From Ferruginivarius sediminum (lineage in GTDB: Bacteria > Pseudomonadota > Alphaproteobacteria > Kiloniellales > Rhodovibrionaceae): a stretch of 64,000 bases of DNA. Within the stretch, counting starts at the first letter, position 1. Every line of letters begins with the position of its first letter. Of this stretch, positions 44,320 through 52,515 are shown piece by piece. The stretch covers positions 62,001-126,000 of the forward strand of contig NZ_QPMH01000004.1 of NCBI RefSeq assembly GCF_003344765.1. The letters are read 5' to 3'. Both the position numbers and the translations under genes were made by a program. Below the pieces are notes generated by a model. It saw only the letters and a list, made by a program, of their open reading frames with translations, did no database searches and was not told where the DNA came from.

Positions 44320-45651
44320 TCAACCCTTGCTTGCCGCACCGCCGGAGCGGTCGAGCACGGCAAGCATGTCCTTCACCCGAACGAACTTGCGGCGCGGTGC
44401 GCCCTCGGGCGCGGCTTCGCGTTCGGCTTCATCGATCCGATGCCAGTCTTGCGCATTGACCCACCGCAAACCCCGCTCTCGCAACAGCCGCTCCAGCCCG
44501 GCACCGCCGGGTTTTCCCGTTTCCTCAACTTCCGCGACGATGTGCCGCGCCACGGCATCGCCATCGGCCTTGTTGGTGCCGATGGTGCCCGTCGGGCCGC
44601 GCCGGCACCAGCCGACACAGTAAAGGCCCTGGTCGATACGCCCGTCTTCGTGCCGGAAATGCCCACCACGCTTGTCGAATGGAAGTTCGGCGAGCGGCGG
44701 CGCGGCATAGCCGATGGCGGTCACCAGCAACCCACATGCTATGTCGTGCTGGCGTCCCGTTTCGACAAGCTGACCGTTTTCATCGAGCGTGGTTTCGGCC
44801 AACCGCACTCCTTCGACACGCGCCGCACCCAACACCTCGACCGGCTTCGCCCAGAAGTGGAAATGTACGCGGTGGCCCTCTCCAGCGGGGGCTCGATCGA
44901 GGAATCCGGCGAAGGTCACAAGGTTTTTCTCCACCACGCGCCGCGTCCGTTCGTCCAGTCCGGCCGGAGCGTGGTCGGGAAGGTGCGGCGGCTCCAGGAT
45001 CGGCAGGGCATCAGTCAGCTTACCCATCTCCGACAGCTCGGCGTTGGAGAACTTCGCGTGCGCAGGACCCCGGCGGCCGAGAACATGGACATCGGTCAAC
45101 GGTGAAGCCTCGATGGCGCGGGCGGCGTGGACGGGCATGTCGCCGTGCTGCATCTCCTCGCGCGTTTTCACCAGGACGCGGGCGATATCCAGCGCGACAT
45201 TGCCGTTGCCGACGACCGCCGCCGCCTTCACGTCCAGATCCGGGGCGAGGTCGCCATAGTCCGGGTGGCCGTTGTACCAGCCGACGAATGCGCCGGAGCC
45301 GAAGACATTCGCCTTGTCCTCGCCGGGAATGCCCAGGCGCCGGTCCAACGGCGCGCCCGTCGCCAGGACGACGGCGTCATACAGTCCGCACAGCTCATTG
45401 AGCGTCAGATCGCCGCCAAGCTCCACATGCCCGTAGAAGCGTACGTCCGCATGCTCGGCCGTGCGTGCGTAAGCACGCTCCACGCGCTTCGTGTGCTGGT
45501 GATCCGGTGCGACGCCACTGCGCACCAGGCCGAATGGCGTGGGCAGACGCTCGATAAGGTCGATGCGGACGTCCAGGCCGGACTTGAGGAGGGATTCGGC
45601 GGCGTAGAATCCGGCGGGGCCGGATCCGACGATGGCGACGGACAGGGTCAT
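44320..45651 (-). CDS. fprA: FAD-dependent ferredoxin-NADP+ reductase, FprA/adrenodoxin-reductase type
   Basis: 443 residues from ATG 45651; the frame extends to 45873 but would overlap the divergent promoter. The FAD site is SVAIVGSGPAGFYAAESLLK, followed by GLVRSGVAPDHQHTKRVERA and the NADP region AVVGNGNVALDIARVLVKTR. The ending GLYCVGWCRRGPTGTIGTNK is characteristic of FprA. It transfers electrons between NADPH and ferredoxin. It lies upstream of korAB (same strand) and could recycle the ferredoxin used by that enzyme. No ferredoxin gene is seen here. Confidence 0.9.
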   Translation of the reverse strand: MTLSVAIVGSGPAGFYAAESLLKSGLDVRIDLIERLPTPFGLVRSGVAPDHQHTKRVERAYARTAEHADVRFYGHVELGGDLTLNELCGLYDAVVLATGAPLDRRLGIPGEDKANVFGSGAFVGWYNGHPDYGDLAPDLDVKAAAVVGNGNVALDIARVLVKTREEMQHGDMPVHAARAIEASPLTDVHVLGRRGPAHAKFSNAELSEMGKLTDALPILEPPHLPDHAPAGLDERTRRVVEKNLVTFAGFLDRAPAGEGHRVHFHFWAKPVEVLGAARVEGVRLAETTLDENGQLVETGRQHDIACGLLVTAIGYAAPPLAELPFDKRGGHFRHEDGRIDQGLYCVGWCRRGPTGTIGTNKADGDAVARHIVAEVEETGKPGGAGLERLLRERGLRWVNAQDWHRIDEAEREAAPEGAPRRKFVRVKDMLAVLDRSGGAASKG

Positions 45652-45654
45652 GAC

Positions 45655-45678
45655 TGGGAACAGAGTGTAGCGTTCCCA
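45655..45678 (-). promoter_or_regulatory. Hairpin in the fprA leader
   Basis: TGGGAAC (45655-45661) and GTTCCCA (45672-45678) are perfect inverted repeats. They end 3 bases before the fprA start codon on the minus strand, where a ribosome site would be expected, so they could hide initiation. No Shine-Dalgarno sequence is seen there. Confidence 0.35.
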
Positions 45679-45802
45679 TGGTGTGTGGCAAGCGGCTTGA
45701 CGCCACGGCGCTACGGTGGCCCTCTTGGCGCGCCGAACGGTCGTGCCGGCAGGATGCGGGCGCGAATCCCGCGCAAGTTCGAGTTCGTGTCGGAGGAGTG
45801 CA

Positions 45803-47011
45803 ATGATCGCCCGCAGAACTTTCCTCGCCCTGGCCGCCCTGGGTATCGCCGCCGTGGCCATGCCCCGGAACACGCTGGCGGAAGAGCCGATCCGGATCGG
45901 CGACCTGAACAGCTACACCTCGCTGCCGGCCTTCACCGTGCCCTATCGACAGGGCTGGAAGCTGGCGCTGGACGAGATCAACGCGGATGGTGGCGTGCTG
46001 GGCCGCAAGCTTGAGGTCATCAGCCGCGACGACGGCGGCAATCCGGGCGATGCCATCACCGTCGCGAACGAGCTTGTGCGTCGGGAAGGCGTCTCGATGC
46101 TGATGGGCACGCTGCTGAGCCATGTCGGCCTCGCCGTCTCGGATTATGCCGCCCAGCGCGAGACGCTGTTCCTTGCCTCCGAGCCGCTGACCGACGCGCT
46201 CGCCTGGTCGAAGGGCAACCGCTACACCTTCCGTCTGCGCCCGGGCACCTACGTTCAGGCGGCAATGCTGGCGGAGCGGGCGGCGAAACTGGACGCCACA
46301 CGTTGGGCCATCGTGGCGCCGAACTATGAGTACGGCCAGTCCGCGGTGGAGGCTTTCAAGAAGCTGCTCAAGGCGCGGCGGCCCGATGTCACTTTCGTTG
46401 CCGAGCAATGGCCACCGTTGTTCAAGATCGACGCCGGCGCGGTTTCCCAGGCGCTGGACGCGGCCGAACCGGAGGCGATCTTCAACGTGACATTCGGCAC
46501 CGATCTCGTGAAGTTCGTGCGCGAGGGGCAGCTTCGCGGCCTGTTCGAGGGACGGGACGTGGTCTCGGTGCTTACGGGCGAGCCGGAATGGATGAACCCC
46601 CTTGGCGACGAGGTCCCGGACGGCTGGATCGTTACCGGCTATCCCTGGGACACATTGGATACGCCGGAACATGCAGCGTTCCGCGAGGCCTACACGGCGC
46701 GCTTCGATGAGCATCCGCGCATGGGCTCGGTCGTCGGCTACACCTCGCTCCATGCCCTGGCGAAGGCGATGGAGGCGGCGGGCAGCACCGAGACCGACGC
46801 CGTGGCCGCGGCGCTTCGAGGGATGGAGCTGGCCACGCCTTTCGGCGAGATCCGTTTCCGCGCGGCCGACCAGCAATCGACGATGGGGACTTTCGTCGGC
46901 GAGACGACGTTCCGCGACGGCCACGGTGCTATCGAAAACTGGTCCTACCGCGACGGCGCCGAATACCTGCCGCCGGAGGATGAGGTGGAGTCCTGGCGGC
47001 CGGAAGGGTGA
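45803..47011 (+). CDS. ABC transporter substrate-binding protein (LivK-like)
   Basis: 402 residues from ATG 45803 with CGGAGGAG upstream. The N-terminus ARRTFLALAALGIAAVAMPR resembles a twin-arginine or Sec signal. The mature protein begins RIGDLNSYTSLPAFTVPYRQ and has the type I periplasmic-binding fold of Leu/Ile/Val-type receptors (GVLGRKLEVISRDDGGNPGD, WAIVAPNYEYGQSAVEAFKK). It binds amino acid, urea or related ligands; the exact ligand cannot be read. It lies 2.1 kb upstream of the matching permease and ATPases, separated by a small gene and a kinase gene on the other strand. Confidence 0.88.
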   Translation: MIARRTFLALAALGIAAVAMPRNTLAEEPIRIGDLNSYTSLPAFTVPYRQGWKLALDEINADGGVLGRKLEVISRDDGGNPGDAITVANELVRREGVSMLMGTLLSHVGLAVSDYAAQRETLFLASEPLTDALAWSKGNRYTFRLRPGTYVQAAMLAERAAKLDATRWAIVAPNYEYGQSAVEAFKKLLKARRPDVTFVAEQWPPLFKIDAGAVSQALDAAEPEAIFNVTFGTDLVKFVREGQLRGLFEGRDVVSVLTGEPEWMNPLGDEVPDGWIVTGYPWDTLDTPEHAAFREAYTARFDEHPRMGSVVGYTSLHALAKAMEAAGSTETDAVAAALRGMELATPFGEIRFRAADQQSTMGTFVGETTFRDGHGAIENWSYRDGAEYLPPEDEVESWRPEG

Positions 47012-47034
47012 TTCACCCGGATTGGTAATTTTTT
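47006..47034 (+). terminator. Weak terminator-like end after the binding-protein gene
   Basis: GGGTG-ATT-CACCC (47006-47018) overlaps the stop codon and is followed after 10 bases by TTTTTT (47029-47034). The distance between stem and T-run is longer than usual, so this is a tentative call. Confidence 0.3.
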
Positions 47035-47137
47035 CTGCCCTGCACGGTTGCGTTACCGGCCATTCATGTTCATGTGGCCTCTAACCGCGTATCGTCGATA
47101 CGGCGGTTCAAATCACGTTGAACGACCGGAGCGTCTT

Positions 47138-47428
47138 ATGAAGCTGAACGACGAACAGGTGAAGGCTGTCGAGGAGCATACTGGCTTGCAACCGATCCCG
47201 GAGGACAATCCGGCGATGGCACAGCTCAAGCAAAACTTCGGCGAGCACACCTTCTACGTCGACGACCGTGGCCTCTATGTCCTCGAAACGGCCGCGGACG
47301 ACGATCAGCAGACGCACGCGACCGCGGTGCAGGTGGCAAGCTGGACGGACGAGAACCGTACCGCGCTGCAGGCGCACGAGCCGCAGGCGACGGACGCCGT
47401 CTTCAAGCTGACGCGCGAAGAGAGCTAA
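47138..47428 (+). CDS. Small conserved-looking hypothetical protein
   Basis: 96 residues from ATG 47138; upstream frames have no good site. It is acidic and soluble: KLNDEQVKAVEEHTGLQPIP, then HTFYVDDRGLYVLETAADDD and ATAVQVASWTDENRTALQAH. No signal, membrane or metal motif. Its last 26 bases overlap the 3' end of the convergent histidine kinase gene, an unusual arrangement for two genes both translated in full. Function unknown. Confidence 0.65.
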   Translation: MKLNDEQVKAVEEHTGLQPIPEDNPAMAQLKQNFGEHTFYVDDRGLYVLETAADDDQQTHATAVQVASWTDENRTALQAHEPQATDAVFKLTREES

Positions 47429-48971
47429 GCGGACCGCTCTCCTCCGCCGCGCCGGGATCCTCCGCGGCTGTTCGGAGGTTCCTCGGCGTGTGCAGGCGTT
47501 TCGGCGGCAGCCACAGCGAGAAGATGCTGCCTTCGCCCGGCGTGCTCTCCACTTCGAGGTGACCGTCGTGCAGTTCGGCGAAGGCACGCGCCAGCGGCAG
47601 CCCGAGCCCCAATCCCTCGTGGCGTCGCTCCAACCGCGGGTCGCCCTGGACAAAAGCGTGGAAGATGCGGGTGCGCTCTTCTTGCGGAATTCCGGGGCCG
47701 GTATCGCTGACGCTGAGCGTGACGCCTGAATCCTTGCCTACCTTGATAGTCACTGTTGCGCGGCCGCCGCGCGGCGTGAACTTCACGGCGTTATCCAGCA
47801 GGTTCAAGAGTATCTGACGCAGGCGACGCCTGTCGGCGTCGACCTGCACGGGCTGCGATGGCAATTCGATCCCGACCGTGACGCCGGCTGCTTCCGCTTT
47901 CTCAACGACCTCCTCCCGGCAGGCGTGCGCCAGCTCGCCAAGATCGAACACGGCTTCGCTCAGTCGCAGGCCGCCGGTTTCCAGCCGAGTAATGTCCAGC
48001 ACGTCCTCGATAAGCGCCAGCAGGTGCTGGCCGCTGGTATGGATGTCGTTGGCGTAGGCGACGTAGCGGTCCAGGTCGTCGCCGAGCCGGCGGTCCTTGA
48101 TCAGCTCGGAAAAGCCGATGATCGCGTTCAGCGGCGTGCGCAGCTCGTGGCTCGTTGCCGCCATGAAGAAGTCCTTGGTGCGGTTGGCGGACTCCGCGTG
48201 TTCCTTCGCCGCGCGCAGGGCGTCCGCCTCGCGCCGCGCACTGATCGCGAGCCGGCGGTCCACCATCGTCGAGATCAGCGCCAGACACAGCAGCAGTATG
48301 GTGACCGACGCCACGGCGACGGCCAGAAGGGTGGGCGACAGACTATTGCCGCCGGGAATTTGGCCGACACCACTGAAGCGATAGAACTGGGCGGCCGCCA
48401 TTCCGGTATAGTGCATGCCCGCGATGGCAAGGCCCATGACGCCGGCGCTTGCCAGACGCTCCCAGGTATGCTTCAGCGTCATCACAAGCCACAGGGCCGC
48501 CGTCGCGGCCACCACGGCGATCAGAACGGACAGCGTCACGATACTGGGGATGTAGTGGATATCGCAGCCGGGTATCCGCATCGCCGCCATGCCGATGTAG
48601 TGCATGGACGCGATGCCGCCGCCCATGAAAAGACCGCCGGCGAAAGGCAGCCACTGTCGGTAGCGCATCTCGTGGATCAGATGCAGGCCCACGCCGGTCA
48701 CCAGCATCGCCACGACTGCGGAGAGGGCGGTCATTGGAATGTCGTAGGCGACCTCGACCGGCAGGCGGAACGCCAGGATTCCCACGAAATGCATCGCCCA
48801 GATGCCGCCGCCCATCGCCACCGCCCCGGCCGACGTCCACAGGCAGCGGGTCTTGCGTCGCGCCGCCGCGATCCGGCTTGCCAGGTCCAGGGCCGTGTAT
48901 GACGCGAAAATGGCGATAATGATCGAAAGGATCACGAGGACCGTCTCGTGATACCCGGCTACAAGCTGCAT
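47403..48971 (-). CDS. MHYT-domain sensor histidine kinase
   Basis: 522 residues from ATG 48971. Seven membrane helices form a MHYT sensor: the triad WAMHFVG, SMHYIGM and AGMHYTGM with the predicted metal-binding His. After about residue 250 come a linker helix, a dimerisation/phosphorylation box (FFMAATSHELRTPLNAIIGF, His), an N box (ILLNLLDNAVKFTPRGGRAT) and G boxes (SVSDTGPGIPQEE, LGLGLPLARAFAELHDG). MHYT domains are proposed to sense O2, CO or NO through copper. There is no response regulator beside it. Confidence 0.9.
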   Translation of the reverse strand: MQLVAGYHETVLVILSIIIAIFASYTALDLASRIAAARRKTRCLWTSAGAVAMGGGIWAMHFVGILAFRLPVEVAYDIPMTALSAVVAMLVTGVGLHLIHEMRYRQWLPFAGGLFMGGGIASMHYIGMAAMRIPGCDIHYIPSIVTLSVLIAVVAATAALWLVMTLKHTWERLASAGVMGLAIAGMHYTGMAAAQFYRFSGVGQIPGGNSLSPTLLAVAVASVTILLLCLALISTMVDRRLAISARREADALRAAKEHAESANRTKDFFMAATSHELRTPLNAIIGFSELIKDRRLGDDLDRYVAYANDIHTSGQHLLALIEDVLDITRLETGGLRLSEAVFDLGELAHACREEVVEKAEAAGVTVGIELPSQPVQVDADRRRLRQILLNLLDNAVKFTPRGGRATVTIKVGKDSGVTLSVSDTGPGIPQEERTRIFHAFVQGDPRLERRHEGLGLGLPLARAFAELHDGHLEVESTPGEGSIFSLWLPPKRLHTPRNLRTAAEDPGAAEESGPLSSLRASA

Positions 48972-49124
48972 ATTGTTGCTTCTTGCTCCTCGACCCCAAG
49001 CCTTCAACCGTATCCATCGATGTTGGTACTTCAAGGTTAAATTTTGGTAAGAATTGCAATTGATGCGCGCTTAGGTCGACAGGCCACTATGCAAAGCCGC
49101 TGGGAAAGGTAGTCTCGGGCGGCC

Positions 49125-50981
49125 ATGAGTCTCGTCGTTGTCCAGTTCCTGACCGGTCTCGCCAGCGCCTCCTCGCTGTTTCTGGTGGCATGTGGGCTAT
49201 CGATCATCTTCGGCGTGACGCGGATCGTGAATTTCGCCCACGGTTCGCTCTACATGCTTGGCATCTACGTGGCCTACTCGACGGCGGAGCGGCTGATGCC
49301 GCTGCTGGGCGGCGCCGGTTTCTGGCTCGCCTTGCCGGCGGCCGCTCTCCTGGTCGGGCTGATTGGCGCGGCGATGGAAGTGACGGTACTCCGCCGGCTC
49401 TATCGCTCGCACGAGCTGTTCCAGCTTCTCGCCACCTTCGGTGTCGTGCTGATCGTCGACGACATCGCGCTGGCGATTTGGGGGCCGGCGGATCTGCTGG
49501 GTCCGAGGGCCCCCGGATTCGATGGGTCCATCGCCATACTCGGCTCGAAGATACCGGAGTATGACCTTGTCCTGATTGTCCTCGGGCCGCTGGTCCTAGG
49601 CCTACTCTGGCTGCTGTTCCGCCGCACCCGCTGGGGGACCCTGGTGCGCGCGGCGACGCAGGATCGGGAGATGGCGGGTGCCCTGGGCGTCGATCAGAAG
49701 AAGCTGTTCACCGCGGTCGTGTTCCTGGGCGCCTTCCTGGCCGGCCTGGGCGGCGCGATGCAGTTGCCGCGCGAGGCCGCGAACCTCGGTATGGACCTGA
49801 ACATCATCGCCGAGGCCTTCGTGGTCACGGTCGTCGGCGGCATGGGCTCGATCGGCGGGGCGTTCCTGGCGGCGCTGTTGGTAGCCGAACTCAACGCCTT
49901 CGGCATCCTGGTCTTTCCCGAGATCTCCATCGTCCTGCTGTTCCTGGTGATGGCGGTTGTGCTGGTGCTGCGCCCGCAGGGGCTGCTTGGCAAGGCCGAG
50001 CAGGCGCAGCACGCTACTCACGGCGAGGCGGAGCCGACGCTGGCACCCGGCGGCCGAGCAATGACGGCGGCGGGCTTGCTGCTTGTCGCGGCGTTGGCGG
50101 CGCTGCCCACCCTTGCCGGCGGCTATCTGCTTGGCGTGGCGAGCGAGATCCTGATCCTGGCGCTGTTCGCCGCGTCGCTGCAGTTTATCATGGGCGTCGG
50201 CGGCATGATCTCCTTCGGCCACGCGGCCTATCTTGGCCTTGGCGCCTATGCGGCGGCGATCCTGACCCGGGAGCTGGGCGCGCCGATGGAGGGCGCGTTG
50301 CTGGCGGCGCCGCTGGCGGGCGGGCTGGGCGCGCTGGCGTTCGGCTGGTTCTGCGTCAGGCTGTCCGGTGTCTACCTGGCCATGTTGACGCTGGCGTTCG
50401 CGCAGATCGCCTGGTCCGTCGCCTTCCAGTGGACAGAGGTAACGGGCGGCGACAATGGCATCCTGGGTGTCTGGCCGTCGCACTGGGCCGACAGCGCGGC
50501 GAGGTTCTACTGGCTGACGCTGGCGCTGGTGGCGGCCGCCGTCGCGCTGCTTCGCCGCGCGGTGTTCGCGCCCTTCGGCTATGCGCTGCGCGCGGGCCGG
50601 GACTCGCCGCGCCGGGCGCAGGCGGTCGGGATCGCCGTCCGCCGCCAGCAATGGCTGGGGTTCACGCTGGCGGGAGTTTTTGCCGGCCTCGCGGGCGGAC
50701 TTTACGCCTTCCTGAAAGGCAGCGTATTTCCCGACGTGATGGCGATTCCGATGTCGGTGGATGGGCTGGTGATGGTGCTGCTGGGCGGCGTGCAGACCCT
50801 GGCCGGGCCGCTCGTGGGTGCGGCGGTCTACGACGGGCTGAAGGCGGAGCTCGTCACCCGCACCGAATTCTGGCGCATCATCGTCGGCTGCGTCATTGTC
50901 CTCCTTTGCGTGGCCTTTCCGCGCGGCCTGGTGGGTAACCTGAAAGCCCTGTGGCAAAGCCGGCGGGGGGTCGAGGGATGA
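49125..50981 (+). CDS. Fused LivH-LivM ABC permease
   Basis: 618 residues. The N-terminal half is LivH-like (VACGLSIIFGVTRIVNFAHG, VVTVVGGMGSIGGAFLAALL) and ends near residue 300 with VLRPQGLLGKAEQAQHATHG. A linker leads to a LivM-like half (LFAASLQFIMGVGGMISFGH, LRAGRDSPRRAQAVGIAVRR). These permeases are usually two separate genes, so this is a natural fusion. It forms the membrane part of a branched-chain-type amino acid (or urea/amide) transporter. The stop overlaps livG (ATGA). Confidence 0.92.
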   Translation: MSLVVVQFLTGLASASSLFLVACGLSIIFGVTRIVNFAHGSLYMLGIYVAYSTAERLMPLLGGAGFWLALPAAALLVGLIGAAMEVTVLRRLYRSHELFQLLATFGVVLIVDDIALAIWGPADLLGPRAPGFDGSIAILGSKIPEYDLVLIVLGPLVLGLLWLLFRRTRWGTLVRAATQDREMAGALGVDQKKLFTAVVFLGAFLAGLGGAMQLPREAANLGMDLNIIAEAFVVTVVGGMGSIGGAFLAALLVAELNAFGILVFPEISIVLLFLVMAVVLVLRPQGLLGKAEQAQHATHGEAEPTLAPGGRAMTAAGLLLVAALAALPTLAGGYLLGVASEILILALFAASLQFIMGVGGMISFGHAAYLGLGAYAAAILTRELGAPMEGALLAAPLAGGLGALAFGWFCVRLSGVYLAMLTLAFAQIAWSVAFQWTEVTGGDNGILGVWPSHWADSAARFYWLTLALVAAAVALLRRAVFAPFGYALRAGRDSPRRAQAVGIAVRRQQWLGFTLAGVFAGLAGGLYAFLKGSVFPDVMAIPMSVDGLVMVLLGGVQTLAGPLVGAAVYDGLKAELVTRTEFWRIIVGCVIVLLCVAFPRGLVGNLKALWQSRRGVEG

Positions 50982-51775
50982 CCTCGCCGGTGCTGGAAGT
51001 CTCACGCATTCGCAAGGTGTTCGGCGGGGTTGTGGCGCTGGAGGAGGTATCGTTCGCCGTCGCCGCCGGCGAAATGGTGGCGCTCATCGGGCCGAACGGG
51101 GCGGGGAAGTCCACCTGCTTCAATGTCGTCAACGGCCAACTGCGGCCCGACGAGGGGCACGTGGCATTGCACGGCCGGGCGATTACCGGACTGCCGGCCC
51201 GGAAAATCTGGCGGCTTGGCGTAGGCCGGACCTTTCAGGTGGCCGCGACCTTCGCCTCGATGACGGTGATGGAAAACGTGCAGATGGCATTGTTGTCCCG
51301 CCGCCGGCGGCTGCTCTCGCTGTGGCCGCGCGCGACGCGGCTCTATCGCGGCGAGGCGCTTGAGCTGCTTGAGCGGGTGGGCGCGGCGGACCTGGCCGAC
51401 CGCCCGTGCGGGCAACTGGCCTATGGCGATGTCAAGCGGATCGAGCTTGCGATTGCCCTGGCGAACGAACCCGCTCTGCTATTGATGGACGAGCCGACTG
51501 CCGGCATGGCGCCGGGCGAGCGGGCCGAGTTGATGGCGCTGACGGCGGCGATCGCGCGGGAAGGGCGTATCGCCGTGCTGTTCACCGAACACGACATGGA
51601 CGTGGTTTTCGGCCATGCCGACCGCGTCCTCGTTCTGGACCGGGGCCACCTGATCGCGGCGGGCGAGGCGGATACTGTTCGCAACGATCCGCGTGTGCGG
51701 GAGGTCTATCTGGGCCCGGAAACCCTCGCGGCGGATGAGGCGGAGGCCGATGCGCCGGGATGGGCGGCATGCTGA
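50978..51775 (+). CDS. livG: ABC transporter ATP-binding protein LivG-like
   Basis: 265 residues from ATG 50978, which overlaps the permease stop by four bases. Walker A EMVALIGPNGAGKSTCFNVV, signature-like region LADRPCGQLAYGDVKRIELA, Walker B ALLLMDEPTAGMAPGERAEL, then the switch His in TEHDMDVVFGHADRV. This is the LivG lineage by the pattern of its first strand and the FQVAATFASMTVMENVQMAL segment. Confidence 0.9.
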   Translation: MTSPVLEVSRIRKVFGGVVALEEVSFAVAAGEMVALIGPNGAGKSTCFNVVNGQLRPDEGHVALHGRAITGLPARKIWRLGVGRTFQVAATFASMTVMENVQMALLSRRRRLLSLWPRATRLYRGEALELLERVGAADLADRPCGQLAYGDVKRIELAIALANEPALLLMDEPTAGMAPGERAELMALTAAIAREGRIAVLFTEHDMDVVFGHADRVLVLDRGHLIAAGEADTVRNDPRVREVYLGPETLAADEAEADAPGWAAC

Positions 51776-52482
51776 GCGTCAGCGGGCTGTGCGTGTTCTA
51801 CGGCCGGGCGCAGGTATTGTTCGACCTGAATGCCGAGGTGCCGCGCGGCCGCGTGGTGGCACTGATGGGCCGCAACGGCGCCGGCAAATCCACGACGATG
51901 AAGGCTATCATGGGCCTGTTGCCGGTGGCGGCCGGAAGGGTGGCCTTCGAGGGCCGGGAGATCACCGGCCTCGACCCGTACCGGATTGCGCGTCTTGGCA
52001 TCGGCTATGTGCCGGAGGACCGGCGGGTGTTTCCAGACATGACGGTGGACGAGAACCTGGAGGTCGGCCGCCGCCCACTGCCGGAGGGCGCAGGCCTGGA
52101 CGCACCAGCTTGGGACCGCGAGGCGATCTATACGTTGTTTCCCAACCTTCGGGAGCTGCGTGCGCGCGGTGCCGGGCAGACCAGCGGCGGCGAGCAGCAG
52201 ATGCTGGCACTGGCCCGCACATTGATGGGGAACCCGCGCCTGCTGCTTCTCGACGAGCCCTCGGAAGGGCTGGCGCCGGTCATCGTGCAGCAGATGGCCC
52301 GCGCCATTCAGCGCTTGAAGCGGCAGGGCCTCACCGTCCTGCTCTCCGAACAGAACCTCCGCTTCGCTCACGCCGTGGCCGACGAGGCGGTGGTCATCGA
52401 AAAGGGCCGGGTGCGTTTCGCCGGTTCCATCCAAGAGCTGGAGGCGGACGAAACCCTGAAGCGGGCTTATCTGGCAGTGTAG
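51769..52482 (+). CDS. livF: ABC transporter ATP-binding protein LivF-like
   Basis: 237 residues using ATG 51769 (51760 is also possible). Walker A VVALMGRNGAGKSTTMKAIM, signature GQTSGGEQQMLALARTLMGN, Walker B LLLLDEPSEGLAPVIVQQMA. The YGRAQVLFDLNAEVPRG and GIGYVPEDRRVFPDMTVDEN segments are typical of LivF. The start overlaps the livG end by seven bases. Confidence 0.93.
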   Translation: MLSVSGLCVFYGRAQVLFDLNAEVPRGRVVALMGRNGAGKSTTMKAIMGLLPVAAGRVAFEGREITGLDPYRIARLGIGYVPEDRRVFPDMTVDENLEVGRRPLPEGAGLDAPAWDREAIYTLFPNLRELRARGAGQTSGGEQQMLALARTLMGNPRLLLLDEPSEGLAPVIVQQMARAIQRLKRQGLTVLLSEQNLRFAHAVADEAVVIEKGRVRFAGSIQELEADETLKRAYLAV

Positions 52483-52515
52483 GGGCCGGTGTCAGTCCCA
52501 GGGCAGGTTGCTGCC

